Of a DNA stretch of 64,000 bases, positions 40,297 through 48,407 are shown piece after piece. Origin of the DNA: JAFMJV01 sp963800275 (GTDB taxonomy: Bacteria; Chloroflexota; Limnocylindria; Limnocylindrales; CSP1-4); assembly GCA_963800275.1 (NCBI GenBank), contig CAWDAI010000014.1, positions 124,001 to 188,000 of the forward strand. Reading direction: 5' to 3'. The notes beneath the pieces are model-generated. The model searched no databases, had not been told where the DNA came from, and saw nothing but the letters and a program-made list of their open reading frames with translations. Made by a program: the position numbers and the translations under genes. Numbering within the stretch: the first letter of the stretch is position 1; every line of letters starts with the position of its first letter.

Positions 40297-41139
40297 ATGA
40301 CCGTCACACCGAAGGCGGAGCAGGGACGTCGCGTCGAGCCGCGACCGGCGACCAAGCCTGCCGGCTCCGCCCCGCGTGGCTTCGGCCAGACCCTCCGCGT
40401 CGACCGCTGGATCGTCAAGCCGGGCCTCATCGCCTTCGGCCTCGTCGCCTTCATCATCTATGCCACCGTCAGCGCGGTCTTCGGCATCCCCTACTTCGGC
40501 GTGGACTTCGCGGCACAGGGCTACCACTCGCCCTTCTTCGGCATCGACCTGGGCGGCTTCTTCCACCTGCCGGCCTGGTTCAGCGCGGCCATCCTGGTGC
40601 TCTGGATCCAGGTCCTCTTCCGGGCCACCTGCTACTACTTCCGCGGCGCCTACTACAAGGCCTTCTTCCTCGATCCGCCCGCCTGCGCGGTCGGCGAGCC
40701 GGTGCCCCATCGGCGCTTCGCGATGGAGAACAAGCTGCCCTTCATGCTGATGAACGTCCACCGCTACGCGCTCTACATCGCCTTCATCCCGCTGGTGGTG
40801 CTGTGGTGGGACCTGGTCGTGGCCATGTCACACGACGGTCAGTTCCGCCTTGGCCTGGGCGTCTTCCTCATCGGGCTCGATGCCGTGCTGGTGACGCTCT
40901 ACGTGTTCAGCTGTCACTCCTTCCGACACCTCGTGGGCGGCAGCGTGGACTGCTTCAGCTGCAGCGCCTACAGCCAGCGGCGCCACGGTGTCTGGAGCTG
41001 GGTCAGCCGCCTCAACCAGCACCACGGCTTCTACGCCTGGGCCAGCCTCGTGAGCATCGTGCTCGTCGACCTCTACGTGCGGGCCCTGGCGCTGGACATC
41101 ATCAACAGCGCGACCCCCATCATCGGAGGGTTCCTCTAG
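40297..41139 (+). CDS. sdhC: Succinate dehydrogenase membrane anchor (cytochrome b-type) subunit
   Basis: 280 residues from ATG 40297. Several membrane helices (VKPGLIAFGLVAFIIYATVS, WFSAAILVLWIQVLF, YALYIAFIPLVVLWWDLVV, LGVFLIGLDAVLVTLYVF, FYAWASLVSIVLVDLYV) and candidate heme or quinone histidines (MNVHRYALY, CHSFRHLVGG, LNQHHGFY). It is much longer than the classical ~130-residue SdhC and lacks SdhD as a separate gene, so it resembles the single large anchor of actinobacterial Sdh1-type enzymes; that comparison is from layout. It is followed directly by the flavoprotein. Confidence 0.82.
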   Translation: MTVTPKAEQGRRVEPRPATKPAGSAPRGFGQTLRVDRWIVKPGLIAFGLVAFIIYATVSAVFGIPYFGVDFAAQGYHSPFFGIDLGGFFHLPAWFSAAILVLWIQVLFRATCYYFRGAYYKAFFLDPPACAVGEPVPHRRFAMENKLPFMLMNVHRYALYIAFIPLVVLWWDLVVAMSHDGQFRLGLGVFLIGLDAVLVTLYVFSCHSFRHLVGGSVDCFSCSAYSQRRHGVWSWVSRLNQHHGFYAWASLVSIVLVDLYVRALALDIINSATPIIGGFL

Positions 41140-42950
41140 TGGTGATCGAGACCCATCCGCACGACGTCCTCATCATCGGCGCGGGCGGCGCCGGCCTGCG
41201 CGCTGCGGTCGCCTGCATCGAGGCCGGGCTGTCGGTGGGTGTGGTCTGCAAGTCGCTGCTGGGCAAGGCCCACACGGTCATGGCCGAGGGCGGCATGGCC
41301 GCCTCGCTGGCCAACGTCGACGACCGTGACGGCTGGACCACCCACTTCCGCGACACGATGGTCGGCGGCTATCGCCTGAACAACCCGCGCATGGCCGAGC
41401 TCCACGCGAGGGAGGCGCCCGACCGGGTGCGCGAGCTGGAAGGCTGGGGCGCCGTCTTCGACCGCACCGCCGACGGACGCATCCTGCAGCGGCCGTTCGG
41501 CGGTCACACCTATCCCCGCCTGGCGCACGTCGGCGACCGCACCGGGCTCGAGCTCATCCGCACGCTCCAGGACCGCAGCGTGGCGGTGGGCGTGCAGGTC
41601 TACCAGGAGGTCATCATCACGCGCCTCTCGGTGAGGGGAGGACGGGTCGACGGAGCGATCGGCTACCGGCGCATCGACGGCCAGCCGATGGCCTTCCCGG
41701 CCAAGGCCGTGGTGCTGGCGTCGGGCGGCGTCGGCCGCGCCTTCGCGGTCACCTCCAACTCGTGGGAATCCTCGGGCGACGGTCAGGCGCTGGCGTACCG
41801 GGCGGGAGCCGAGCTCATCGACATGGAGTTCGTCCAGTTCCACCCCACGGGCATGGTCCATCCCACCGGCGTGAAGGGCCTGTTGGTGACCGAGGCTGTG
41901 CGCGGCGAGGGCGGCATCCTGCGCAACTCCGAGGGTGAGCGCTTCATGTACCGCTACCTGCCCGAGTCGCGCCGCGACGAGTACGCGGCCAGCGATGATG
42001 AGGCCCGCGCCTGGGTCGACGACCTGACCGAGGGCCGCCAGACCAGGCATCACCGCCCGCCCGAGCTGTCTACCCGCGACAACGTGGCCCGCGCCATCTA
42101 CACCGAGGTCAAGGAGGGCCGTGGCTCACCCCACGGCGGGGTCTTCCTGGACATCAGCTATCTCCCGTCCGAGCGCGTGCGCGCCAAGCTGCCCTCGATG
42201 TACGAGCAGTTCAAGGAGCTCGCCGACGTCGACATCACAGCCGGACCGATGGAGGTCGGGCCGACCATGCACTACATCATGGGCGGCATCCGCGTGGACG
42301 CCGATGCGGCCACCACCACCGTGCCCGGGCTCTACGCTGCGGGCGAGGTCGCGGCCGGGCTCCACGGCTCCAACCGCCTGGGCGGCAACTCGCTCACCGA
42401 CCTGCTCGTCTTCGGGCGCCGGGCCGGGGAGGCGGCCGGCGAGGCGGCAGCGGCGGCCGGTGGCTCGGCTCAGGAGGAGCTCGACCCGCGCTTCGTCGAC
42501 GACTCGATCGCGGCCATGTACGAGCCCTTCGAGCGGCCCTCGGGCGAGGACCCCAACCGACTCCACGAGGAGCTGCAGGCGACGATGTCATCGCTGGTGG
42601 GCATCTTCCGGGAGGAGGGTGACCTGCGCGAGGCCATCGACCGCATCGAGGGCTACAAGGAGCGCTGGGGCGGGCTGCGGGTCACTGGTCCGCGGCGCTT
42701 CAACCCGGCCTGGGATCTCTACTTCGAGCTGCGCAGCATGCTCATCGTGTCGGAGGCCATCGCCCGCTCTGCCCTGGAACGGGAGGAGAGCCGCGGGGCG
42801 CACTCGCGCCTCGACTTCCCCGGCTCGAGCGAGGAGTGGGACAAGGTCAACGTGGCCGTCAGCCGCGACGGGGAAGCCATGGACGCGCGCACCACGCCGG
42901 TGGTGGAGCTGCCGGCCGAGCTGGCCGAGTACATCGTGGCGAAGGGCTGA
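41139..42950 (+). CDS. sdhA: Succinate dehydrogenase / fumarate reductase flavoprotein subunit
   Basis: 603 residues. GTG 41139 is preferred (GGAGGG 8 nt upstream); it shares its first base with the sdhC stop. FAD-binding GAGGAGLRAAV, the covalent-FAD His region KAHTVMAEGGMAAS, substrate-binding FHPTGM and RGEGGILRNSEGERFM, and YAAGEVAAGLHGSNRLGGNSL are all present. The C-terminal part has NPAWDLYFELRSMLIVSEAI and REESRGAHSR. It oxidises succinate to fumarate and passes electrons to SdhB. Confidence 0.94.
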   Translation: MVIETHPHDVLIIGAGGAGLRAAVACIEAGLSVGVVCKSLLGKAHTVMAEGGMAASLANVDDRDGWTTHFRDTMVGGYRLNNPRMAELHAREAPDRVRELEGWGAVFDRTADGRILQRPFGGHTYPRLAHVGDRTGLELIRTLQDRSVAVGVQVYQEVIITRLSVRGGRVDGAIGYRRIDGQPMAFPAKAVVLASGGVGRAFAVTSNSWESSGDGQALAYRAGAELIDMEFVQFHPTGMVHPTGVKGLLVTEAVRGEGGILRNSEGERFMYRYLPESRRDEYAASDDEARAWVDDLTEGRQTRHHRPPELSTRDNVARAIYTEVKEGRGSPHGGVFLDISYLPSERVRAKLPSMYEQFKELADVDITAGPMEVGPTMHYIMGGIRVDADAATTTVPGLYAAGEVAAGLHGSNRLGGNSLTDLLVFGRRAGEAAGEAAAAAGGSAQEELDPRFVDDSIAAMYEPFERPSGEDPNRLHEELQATMSSLVGIFREEGDLREAIDRIEGYKERWGGLRVTGPRRFNPAWDLYFELRSMLIVSEAIARSALEREESRGAHSRLDFPGSSEEWDKVNVAVSRDGEAMDARTTPVVELPAELAEYIVAKG

Positions 42951-42954
42951 CGGC

Positions 42955-43782
42955 ATGGCTGGCGAAGCGACCCTGTGGGTGAACCGCGGCGAGGGTAACG
43001 AGAAGGGCGACTTCTTCGAGTACCACGTGCCGGCGGAAGAAGGCATGGTCGTGCTGGACGCGATCCACTGGATCCAGCAGCACGTGGAGCCGGACCTGGC
43101 CGCGCGCTGGAACTGCAAGGCCGCCAAGTGCGGTTCCTGCTCGGCGGAGGTCAACGGCAAGCCGAGCCTCATGTGCAAGACGCGCCTGTCCGACTTCCCC
43201 GAGGACGAGGCCATCACGGTCGAGCCCATGCGCACCTTCCCGCGCGTCCGCGACCTGGTCACCGACGTCTCCTGGAACTACGAGGTCAACAAGCTGATCA
43301 CGCCCTTCACGCCGCCGGACACGCCCCAGAGCGAGTGGCGCTGGCAGCAGGAGGACGGCGAGCGGAGCCAGGAGTTCCGCAAGTGCATCGAGTGCTTCCT
43401 GTGCATGGACACGTGCCACGTGCTGCGCAACCACGAGACCGAGTTCGAGTTCTTCGGCCCGCGCTTCTTCGCCCGGGCCGCCAGCCTGGAGATGCACCCG
43501 CTCGACCAGGCCGACCGGCGCGAGCAGCTCAAGTACGACGGTGGCATCGGCTACTGCAACATCAACAAGTGCTGCACCGACGTCTGCCCCGAGCACATCC
43601 GCATCACCGATAACGCCATCATCCCGCTCAAGGAACGGGTGGCGGACGACTACTACGACCCGCTGCGCATGCTCTGGCGCAAGATCCGTGGTGGACGGTA
43701 CGGTTCGACCGATGGCACCGCCGAGGTAGCGGTGTCCGACGAGGCCAGGGCACTCGACGACAAGCCCGGCGCCGACCGCTAG
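42955..43782 (+). CDS. sdhB: Succinate dehydrogenase iron-sulfur subunit
   Basis: 275 residues from ATG 42955. The N-terminal [2Fe-2S] site is CKAAKCGSC ... LMC; the C-terminal clusters use CIECFLCMDTC and CNINKCCTDVCPEHI. This matches the three-cluster chain of Sdh/Frd. It forms the electron path from the flavoprotein to the membrane anchor. The rnh-like gene starts at the next base after its stop. Confidence 0.94.
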   Translation: MAGEATLWVNRGEGNEKGDFFEYHVPAEEGMVVLDAIHWIQQHVEPDLAARWNCKAAKCGSCSAEVNGKPSLMCKTRLSDFPEDEAITVEPMRTFPRVRDLVTDVSWNYEVNKLITPFTPPDTPQSEWRWQQEDGERSQEFRKCIECFLCMDTCHVLRNHETEFEFFGPRFFARAASLEMHPLDQADRREQLKYDGGIGYCNINKCCTDVCPEHIRITDNAIIPLKERVADDYYDPLRMLWRKIRGGRYGSTDGTAEVAVSDEARALDDKPGADR

Positions 43783-44247
43783 ATGGTCGACCGCCTGCTC
43801 ATCCGCACCGACGGTGCCTCGCGCTCGAACCCCGGACCGGCATCCGCGGGTGCCGTGCTCATCGACGCCTCGTTGCCCAACGCCACGGCCGTGGATGCGC
43901 CCGTGGTCTCGCTCGTCTCGCGACCGCTGGGCGTCCAGACCAACAACGTGGCCGAGTACACCGGGCTGCTGCTGGCGTTGCGCGAGGCCCAGCGGCTGGG
44001 GGCGCGCTCGATCGACCTGCGCCTCGACTCCAAGCTCATCGTGGAGCAGCTCCACGGGCGCTGGCGGGTGAAGGACGCCAGGCTGCGCGAGCTGTGGACC
44101 GAGGCGCAGGGGCTGTTGGCGTCGTTCGAGTCGTGGAGCGCGACCCACGAGCCGCGCGCCACCAACAAGGCCGCCGACGCCCTGGCCAACCTGGCCCTGG
44201 ACGATCCCGCGGCGGCGGCGGCGCTCGAGGCCAAGTACCGGGCCTGA
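43783..44247 (+). CDS. RNase HI-family protein
   Basis: 154 residues from ATG 43783, directly after the sdhB stop. RNase H catalytic residues are visible: Asp in RTDGASRSNPGPAS, Glu in NNVAEYTGLLLAL, Asp in LRLDSKLIVEQL and Asp in NKAADALANLAL. The length and lack of N-terminal HBD match stand-alone RNase HI proteins that cut RNA in RNA-DNA hybrids. Cotranscription with sdh is likely from spacing only. Confidence 0.9.
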   Translation: MVDRLLIRTDGASRSNPGPASAGAVLIDASLPNATAVDAPVVSLVSRPLGVQTNNVAEYTGLLLALREAQRLGARSIDLRLDSKLIVEQLHGRWRVKDARLRELWTEAQGLLASFESWSATHEPRATNKAADALANLALDDPAAAAALEAKYRA

Positions 44248-44323
44248 CGGTGGCGGGTCCGCAGCGGGTCGCGATCGAGTCGGCGACAGCTGTCTTATCG
44301 GTGCCGGTGGTAGAGTCCGGCGG

Positions 44324-44662
44324 CCAGCGAGGTGGCCGGATGGTCGCGGGTGGCGGGGCGACCCGTCATCCGAGGAAAGTCCGAGCACCACGACGCAAGG
44401 TAGCGGGTAACACCCGTCCGCCGCGAGGCGCGGACCAGCGCCACAGAGACGAGTCGGTCCGGTTTCGGCCGGGCCGGGTGAAACGGGCAAGCTCTACCCG
44501 GTGCAAGGCCAAATAGGAGGGCACGTGTCGGCGCAAGCCGCACAGGGGCGCGTCGCTCCGCCTTCGGGTCGGCCGCAAGAGGTGTCGGGCAACCGGCATC
44601 CCAGATGGATGACCATCCCCGCGCGAGCGGGACAGAACTCGGCTTACAGGCCACCTCGCTGG
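44324..44662 (+). ncRNA. rnpB: RNase P RNA (M1 RNA, type A-like)
   Basis: About 339 nt. The ends pair as helix P1: CCAGCGAGGTGGCC (44324-44337) with GGCCACCTCGCTGG (44649-44662). Universal core sequences are present: GAGGAAAGTCCG at about 44371 (CR I), GCAAGCTCTACCCGGTGCAAGG region, and the 3' core ACAGAACTCGGCTTACAGG at about 44631-44650. It matures the 5' ends of tRNAs. TAGAGT at about 44311-44316 is a possible -10. The exact ends are set by the P1 pairing. Confidence 0.95.
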
Positions 44663-44689
44663 TGTCCCCGCCGATGAGCGCATCGCTGT

Positions 44690-44707
44690 CGCCCCCTGCC
44701 CGGGGCG
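44690..44707 (+). terminator. Hairpin after rnpB
   Basis: CGCCCC (44690-44695) pairs with GGGGCG (44702-44707) around a 6-nt loop, 28 nt after the RNA 3' end. There is no T-run, so this is a weak candidate. Confidence 0.35.
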
Positions 44708-44781
44708 CCGCCTTCCGGCAGCTTGCCACGCCCATGGCCAGACCCGGACCTTCGCGTACCCGCGATGGCGAGGACTGCCGC

Positions 44782-44787
44782 TAGACT
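44782..44787 (+). promoter_or_regulatory. Possible -10 box for the secreted protein gene
   Basis: TAGACT lies 59 nt before the ATG at 44841; a good ribosome site GGAG follows at about 44829. No -35 at the right distance is obvious. Confidence 0.35.
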
Positions 44788-44840
44788 GCAGCCGTCGGCA
44801 CCGTTGGCGGTGCACCACCCACCACAAGGAGCTTCCACCG

Positions 44841-45530
44841 ATGAATACCCTTCGGACGCGCGCGGCCGCCGTGGCCGGCGGCATGGCCCTCACCATGTCC
44901 CTCGCCCTGGCCCCGGCCGCGATGGCCCAGCAGGACACGCCAGAGGACACCATCCGGTCATTCATGGACGCGGTCGCAGCCAAGGACTTCGAGGCCCTGC
45001 CCGGCTACTTCTGTCCGGACCAGGCCGCGCAGGCCGCCCAGTTCGATATCTCCAGCCTGGCCGGCGAGATGCCCGCGGGGATGGACGTGCAGTCGCTGCT
45101 CGACGCCTTCATCTTCGACATCCAGCTCGACAGCGTCGATGTCGTCAGCCAGACCGACTCCCAGGCCGTCGTGAGCCTCTCCGGGTCCATGGGCATGGAC
45201 ATCGACGCCGAGGCATTGGTCCCCTTCATCACCAACATCATCGAGATGAGCGGCATGGAGGCTGATGAGGCCACCGTCGACATGTTCATGGGCATGGTCA
45301 CCGCGGAGTTCGAGTCCCAGACCGAGGACATCGACGCCGAGATCACCCTGGTCCCCAACGACGAGGGCCAGTGGCAGATCTGCAGCGACCTCGCGTTCGG
45401 TGAGTCCGCCCTGATGGGTGAGGAGGCCAGCGCGTCTCCTGCCGCTGTCGGCGACGGCATGTCCGACGACGGCATGACCGACGACGGCATGGCGGTCGAG
45501 GCCAGCGCGTCGCCCGCAGCCGGCGAGTAA
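44841..45530 (+). CDS. Secreted hypothetical protein with NTF2-like look
   Basis: 229 residues from ATG 44841 (GGAG 8 nt upstream). Signal peptide: TRAAAVAGGMALTMSLALAPAAMAQ. The mature chain begins TPEDTIRSFMDAVAAKDFEALPGYFC, the usual opening of NTF2/DUF4878-like stress-family domains, and continues with alternating strands (SVDVVSQTDSQAVVSLSGS, ITLVPNDEGQWQIC). The tail is acidic and repetitive (EASASPAA twice, DDGM four times). It is probably exported, possibly cell-wall associated. Function unknown. Two hairpins follow. Confidence 0.75.
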   Translation: MNTLRTRAAAVAGGMALTMSLALAPAAMAQQDTPEDTIRSFMDAVAAKDFEALPGYFCPDQAAQAAQFDISSLAGEMPAGMDVQSLLDAFIFDIQLDSVDVVSQTDSQAVVSLSGSMGMDIDAEALVPFITNIIEMSGMEADEATVDMFMGMVTAEFESQTEDIDAEITLVPNDEGQWQICSDLAFGESALMGEEASASPAAVGDGMSDDGMTDDGMAVEASASPAAGE

Positions 45531-45545
45531 GCGACACCACACCCA

Positions 45546-45605
45546 GCCGGCGGAACGCCGGCTTCCCAGCGCGACGACGCCCGTCCCTGCACAGGGGCGG
45601 GCGTC
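45546..45605 (+). terminator. Two hairpins ending the secreted protein transcript
   Basis: GCCGGC-GGAAC-GCCGGC at 45546-45562, then GACGCCCGTCCCT (45576-45588) with AGGGGCGGGCGTC (45593-45605), a 13-bp stem with one G-U and a 4-nt loop. The second is strong. The next gene is on the opposite strand, so this may serve both. Confidence 0.7.
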
Positions 45606-45631
45606 ATGATTCCCGGGCGGGGTCTGGCGGG

Positions 45632-45982
45632 TCAGTCCTCGTCGGGACGGAAGATGCCAGGTGCGGTACAGGCCTCACAGATGGAGCGGGCGCTGCTGAT
45701 GTCGCCCAGCGGCTCCGCCGCCTCCACGCCAGCGTAGAGGCACATCACCTCGTAGCTGCTGCTCTCGAGCCGTCCGGGGAGCGGACGCACCTGGTCCATC
45801 CGGCGATAGGTGCATCGGCGCAGCCGGCCGGCGGGCGTGATGCTCTCCGGGGCGGGCGCGTCACCCAGCGGCACAGCCACGCCACGTGGCGCGGGCGCGG
45901 AACGCGGCAGCGGCAGCTCGATCGCCGGGATCGACGGCAATGAGGCTGCGATGGCATCAGGACGACGCCGGGCGACGGTCAC
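45632..45982 (-). CDS. Hypothetical protein with C-terminal cysteine cluster
   Basis: 116 residues from GTG 45982, which has AGAGGAG 6 nt upstream. The N-terminal half is Pro/Ala rich and disordered-looking; the C-terminal half has four cysteines (RRCTYRRM, YEVMCLYAG, SICEACTAPG), compatible with a small metal site. No family recognised. It is divergent from the dcw promoter region. Confidence 0.6.
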   Translation of the reverse strand: MTVARRRPDAIAASLPSIPAIELPLPRSAPAPRGVAVPLGDAPAPESITPAGRLRRCTYRRMDQVRPLPGRLESSSYEVMCLYAGVEAAEPLGDISSARSICEACTAPGIFRPDED

Positions 45983-46170
45983 GAACGGCTCCTCTGGACG
46001 GGTGGAGGCACCACGCTATCGGTGGCGCGATCGTGCCGACCATGGCCGATAGGTACCCCGGTCACGACGACCACTCGGGCCCCGACCCGAGGGTCCAAGG
46101 GCCGCCGCGGCCACCGTCGGCGATTTCGTGCGCGGCCTGGAAAAGTGGCGCGAATTTGCCGATCGGACCC

Positions 46171-46198
46171 TTGACTGGACCCACGGATTGGGTATGAT
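46171..46198 (+). promoter_or_regulatory. Sigma-70-type promoter of the dcw cluster
   Basis: TTGACT (46171-46176) and TATGAT (46193-46198) are separated by 16 bp, the best consensus-like promoter in the window. Transcription would start at about 46205, just at the MraZ repeat, giving a leader of about 170 nt before mraZ. Confidence 0.75.
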
Positions 46199-46206
46199 GC
46201 CCATCC

Positions 46207-46236
46207 AAGTGGCACGAAGTGGTGCGAAGTGGGGAG
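46207..46236 (+). promoter_or_regulatory. Probable MraZ operator: three 10-bp direct repeats
   Basis: AAGTGGCACG, AAGTGGTGCG and AAGTGGGGAG follow each other without a gap (46207-46236). Direct GTGG-type boxes at 10-bp spacing upstream of mraZ are the known binding pattern of MraZ, which represses its own operon. Another AAGTGG sits at 46143-46148, upstream of the -35. The position just after the likely start site would allow repression. Confidence 0.7.
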
Positions 46237-46377
46237 GAGAGGCGAACCGGGCCGTTCGACCATCGCCGTGAGTGGTGGACGTGGGCAGGTGAAGCCGTCT
46301 AGCCGTCAGTGAAGGAGTCGGGACAAACCCGGCCGCTGTAGCGCACTGCTGTCACGAATCGGAGCAAGCCCAGCCCG

Positions 46378-46806
46378 GTGTTCACTGGTGAGTATCGACA
46401 CACGGTCGACGACAAGGGACGTCTCGCGGTCCCGACGCGTCTCCGCGCGCAGCTTGCCGAGGGTGGCCAGGTAAGCGCCTGGATGGACGGCTGTGCGGCA
46501 CTTCATCCCAACGAAGAGTGGGAGAAGCTCACCTCTCAGGTCGAGGCGCTGCCTTTCACCGACGACCGGTCTCGAAAGCTCCGGCGCTTGCTCTACGGCG
46601 CGGCCTTCGAGGTGAAGCTCGACCGCCAGGGTCGGTTCGTCCTTCCGCAGAAGCTGCGCGACCTCGCGCGCATCGAGACGGAGGTCGTGCTGGTCGGTGC
46701 CGGCAACCGTATCGAGCTCTGGTCGCCCGAGCGGTGGAGCGAGTTCAGCGAGCAGATGGATCAGCCGGAGGCACTCGCCGAGTCCCTCCAGGGGCTGGGC
46801 ATCTAG
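46378..46806 (+). CDS. mraZ: Transcriptional regulator MraZ
   Basis: 142 residues from GTG 46378, giving MFTGEYRHTVDDKGRLAVPTR with the normal family start. Two AbrB-like SpoVT halves carry the conserved DxKGR patterns: VDDKGRLAVP and LDRQGRFVLP. It forms a ring-shaped oligomer and binds the direct repeats upstream of its own gene. It is the first gene of the dcw cluster; rsmH follows after 53 nt. Confidence 0.95.
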   Translation: MFTGEYRHTVDDKGRLAVPTRLRAQLAEGGQVSAWMDGCAALHPNEEWEKLTSQVEALPFTDDRSRKLRRLLYGAAFEVKLDRQGRFVLPQKLRDLARIETEVVLVGAGNRIELWSPERWSEFSEQMDQPEALAESLQGLGI

Positions 46807-46859
46807 AACCATATGAGCCTCCAGGGTCCGGATGGACCGTCGGGGCGGTCGGATCGTTG

Positions 46860-47812
46860 ATGGAACAGGAAGTAGGGCACCTGCCCGTGATGCTTGAGGA
46901 GGTCGTTTTGGCTCTCTCGCCGCACCCGGGCAGCTTCCAGATCGATGCGACCGTCGGCGGCGGAGGGCACGCCGTTCGGATCCTGGGGGCCGCCAACCCC
47001 GATGGCCGACTGCTGGGGATCGACGCCGACCCACGTGCCATCGAGCGTTCGCGACAGCGACTGGCGCCGTTCGGCGACCGGGCCGTCCTGCGCCAGGCCA
47101 ATTTCGAGTCGATGGCCGAGGTCGCGACGGCAGCCGGGTTCGATGCCGTCGACGGCATCCTCATGGATCTCGGCGTCAGCTCACAGCAGCTCGACGACGA
47201 TGAGCGCGGCTTCAGCTTCCGCTCCACCGACGCGCTCGACATGCGCTTCGACACGACCGTCGGCATCCCCGCCAGCGAGGTCGTGGCCAGCTATGCAGAG
47301 GCCCGACTGGCCGATGTCTTCCGCCGCCACGGCGAGGAGCGGCACGCCCGCCGCATCGCCCGCGCCATCGTCAGCGCCCGTGCCACCACGGCCATCGAGA
47401 CCCCCGCGCAGCTGGCCGAGATCGTGACCCGGGCCACGCCCCGCCCGCGCGACACGCGCCGGCGCCGGATCCACCCGCCACCCGCGTCTTCCAGGCCCTG
47501 CGCATCGAGGTCAATCGCGAGCTCGAGACGCTGCCGGCTGCGCTCGAGTCAGCGGTCGAGCTGCTCAAGCCCGAGGGCCGGCTCTGCGTCATCAGCTACC
47601 ACTCCCTCGAGGACCGTATCGTCAAGCGCTTCGTGGCACGAGAGCGACGCGGTTGCATCTGTCCACCAGAGCTCCCGGTCTGCGCCTGTGGCAAGCAGCC
47701 GCGCCTGGCCGCCGTCGGGGCTCAGCCACAGTTCCCGAGCGAGGGAGAGGTGGCGTCCAACCCACGTGCCCGCAGCGCCAAGCTGCGGGCCGCCAGGAGG
47801 CTTCCAGCATGA
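46860..47812 (+). CDS. rsmH: 16S rRNA (cytosine(1402)-N4)-methyltransferase RsmH, frameshifted near 47477
   Basis: ATG 46860 gives MEQEVGHLPVMLEEVV, the family start. SAM-binding DATVGGGGHA, ILMDLGVSSQQLD and RGFSFR are present. After RPRDTRRRRIHP the frame fails, but another frame continues with TRVFQALRIEVNREL, LCVISYHSLEDRIVKRF and a zinc-like CICPPELPVCACG tail ending at TGA 47812. A missing G at about 47475-47480 (CCGCCACC for CCGGCCACC) would restore HPATRVFQ. The gene is probably intact in the organism. Its stop overlaps the next ATG (ATGA). Confidence 0.88.
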
Positions 47813-48012
47813 GCAGCCGTCACGGCAACAGTCGACGCCAGGCCTATGGCCGCCGCATGAAGGAGCTCCGCTCCCGCCGCAACGGCGAGCTCGATGTCGA
47901 TCTCGACGGACCGGCCGGCTGGAGCCGTGGCAGCGACTGGGATGGCGAGCGCAAGATGCCGCGCCTGTCGCTCTCCATCGACCGCAGCGGCCAGTCGCTG
48001 CGCGCGCGCTGA
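47809..48012 (+). CDS. Small basic protein in the dcw cluster
   Basis: 67 residues; ATG 47809 overlaps the rsmH stop (ATGA) and its own stop overlaps the next ATG by one base (TGATG). This tight fit on both sides strongly supports coding. The chain is soluble: RHGNSRRQAYGRRMKEL, then an acidic stretch with DVDLDGPAGW. No family recognised. It sits where small or FtsL-related genes are usual. Confidence 0.7.
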   Translation: MSSRHGNSRRQAYGRRMKELRSRRNGELDVDLDGPAGWSRGSDWDGERKMPRLSLSIDRSGQSLRAR

Positions 48013-48401
48013 TGGCGGTCCTGCAGGGGGCCCATGCCCGCCCCCGGAACCTGCCCCGAGCCCGGACCTCGCCAGCGGCGCGCTCGGTGGTGCAAGCGGG
48101 CCCGAGCACGATCTCCGATACCGGCAGCGCCGTCGCCCGCGTGCGCCCAGCCGGACTGTTGCTGGCCGCCATCATGGCCTCTGCACTGTTCGGGATGGTC
48201 TACCTCACGCAGACGCTGGGCGCCAACGCGATGAGCTCCGAGGCATACAACCTGGGCGTGGACGGAGCCGAGCTCCAGAAGCAGATCAAGCGCAACTACA
48301 GCCAGGTGGGCCTGTTCGTCCAGGACGATGAGATCCGCGCGGCCGCCCGCCGCCTCAAGCTGAAGGACCTGGCCAAGCCCATGGTCCTGCGCGCGCCCTG
48401 A
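48012..48401 (+). CDS. ftsL: FtsL-like cell division protein
   Basis: 129 residues from ATG 48012 (one-base overlap with the preceding stop). A Pro/Arg-rich cytoplasmic N-terminus, one membrane helix (AGLLLAAIMASALFGMVYL), then a short coiled coil (VDGAELQKQIKRNYSQV) and a C-terminal ARRLKLKDLAKP motif. This bitopic plan and its place between rsmH and the PBP gene identify an FtsL/DivIC-type divisome protein; sequence similarity in this family is always low. Confidence 0.7.
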   Translation: MAVLQGAHARPRNLPRARTSPAARSVVQAGPSTISDTGSAVARVRPAGLLLAAIMASALFGMVYLTQTLGANAMSSEAYNLGVDGAELQKQIKRNYSQVGLFVQDDEIRAAARRLKLKDLAKPMVLRAP

Positions 48402-48407
48402 CCCGCC

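Noticed and set aside
42859..44490. Minus-strand open frame over sdhB and the RNase H gene
   Set aside because: It is a shadow of conserved genes on the plus strand and enters rnpB.
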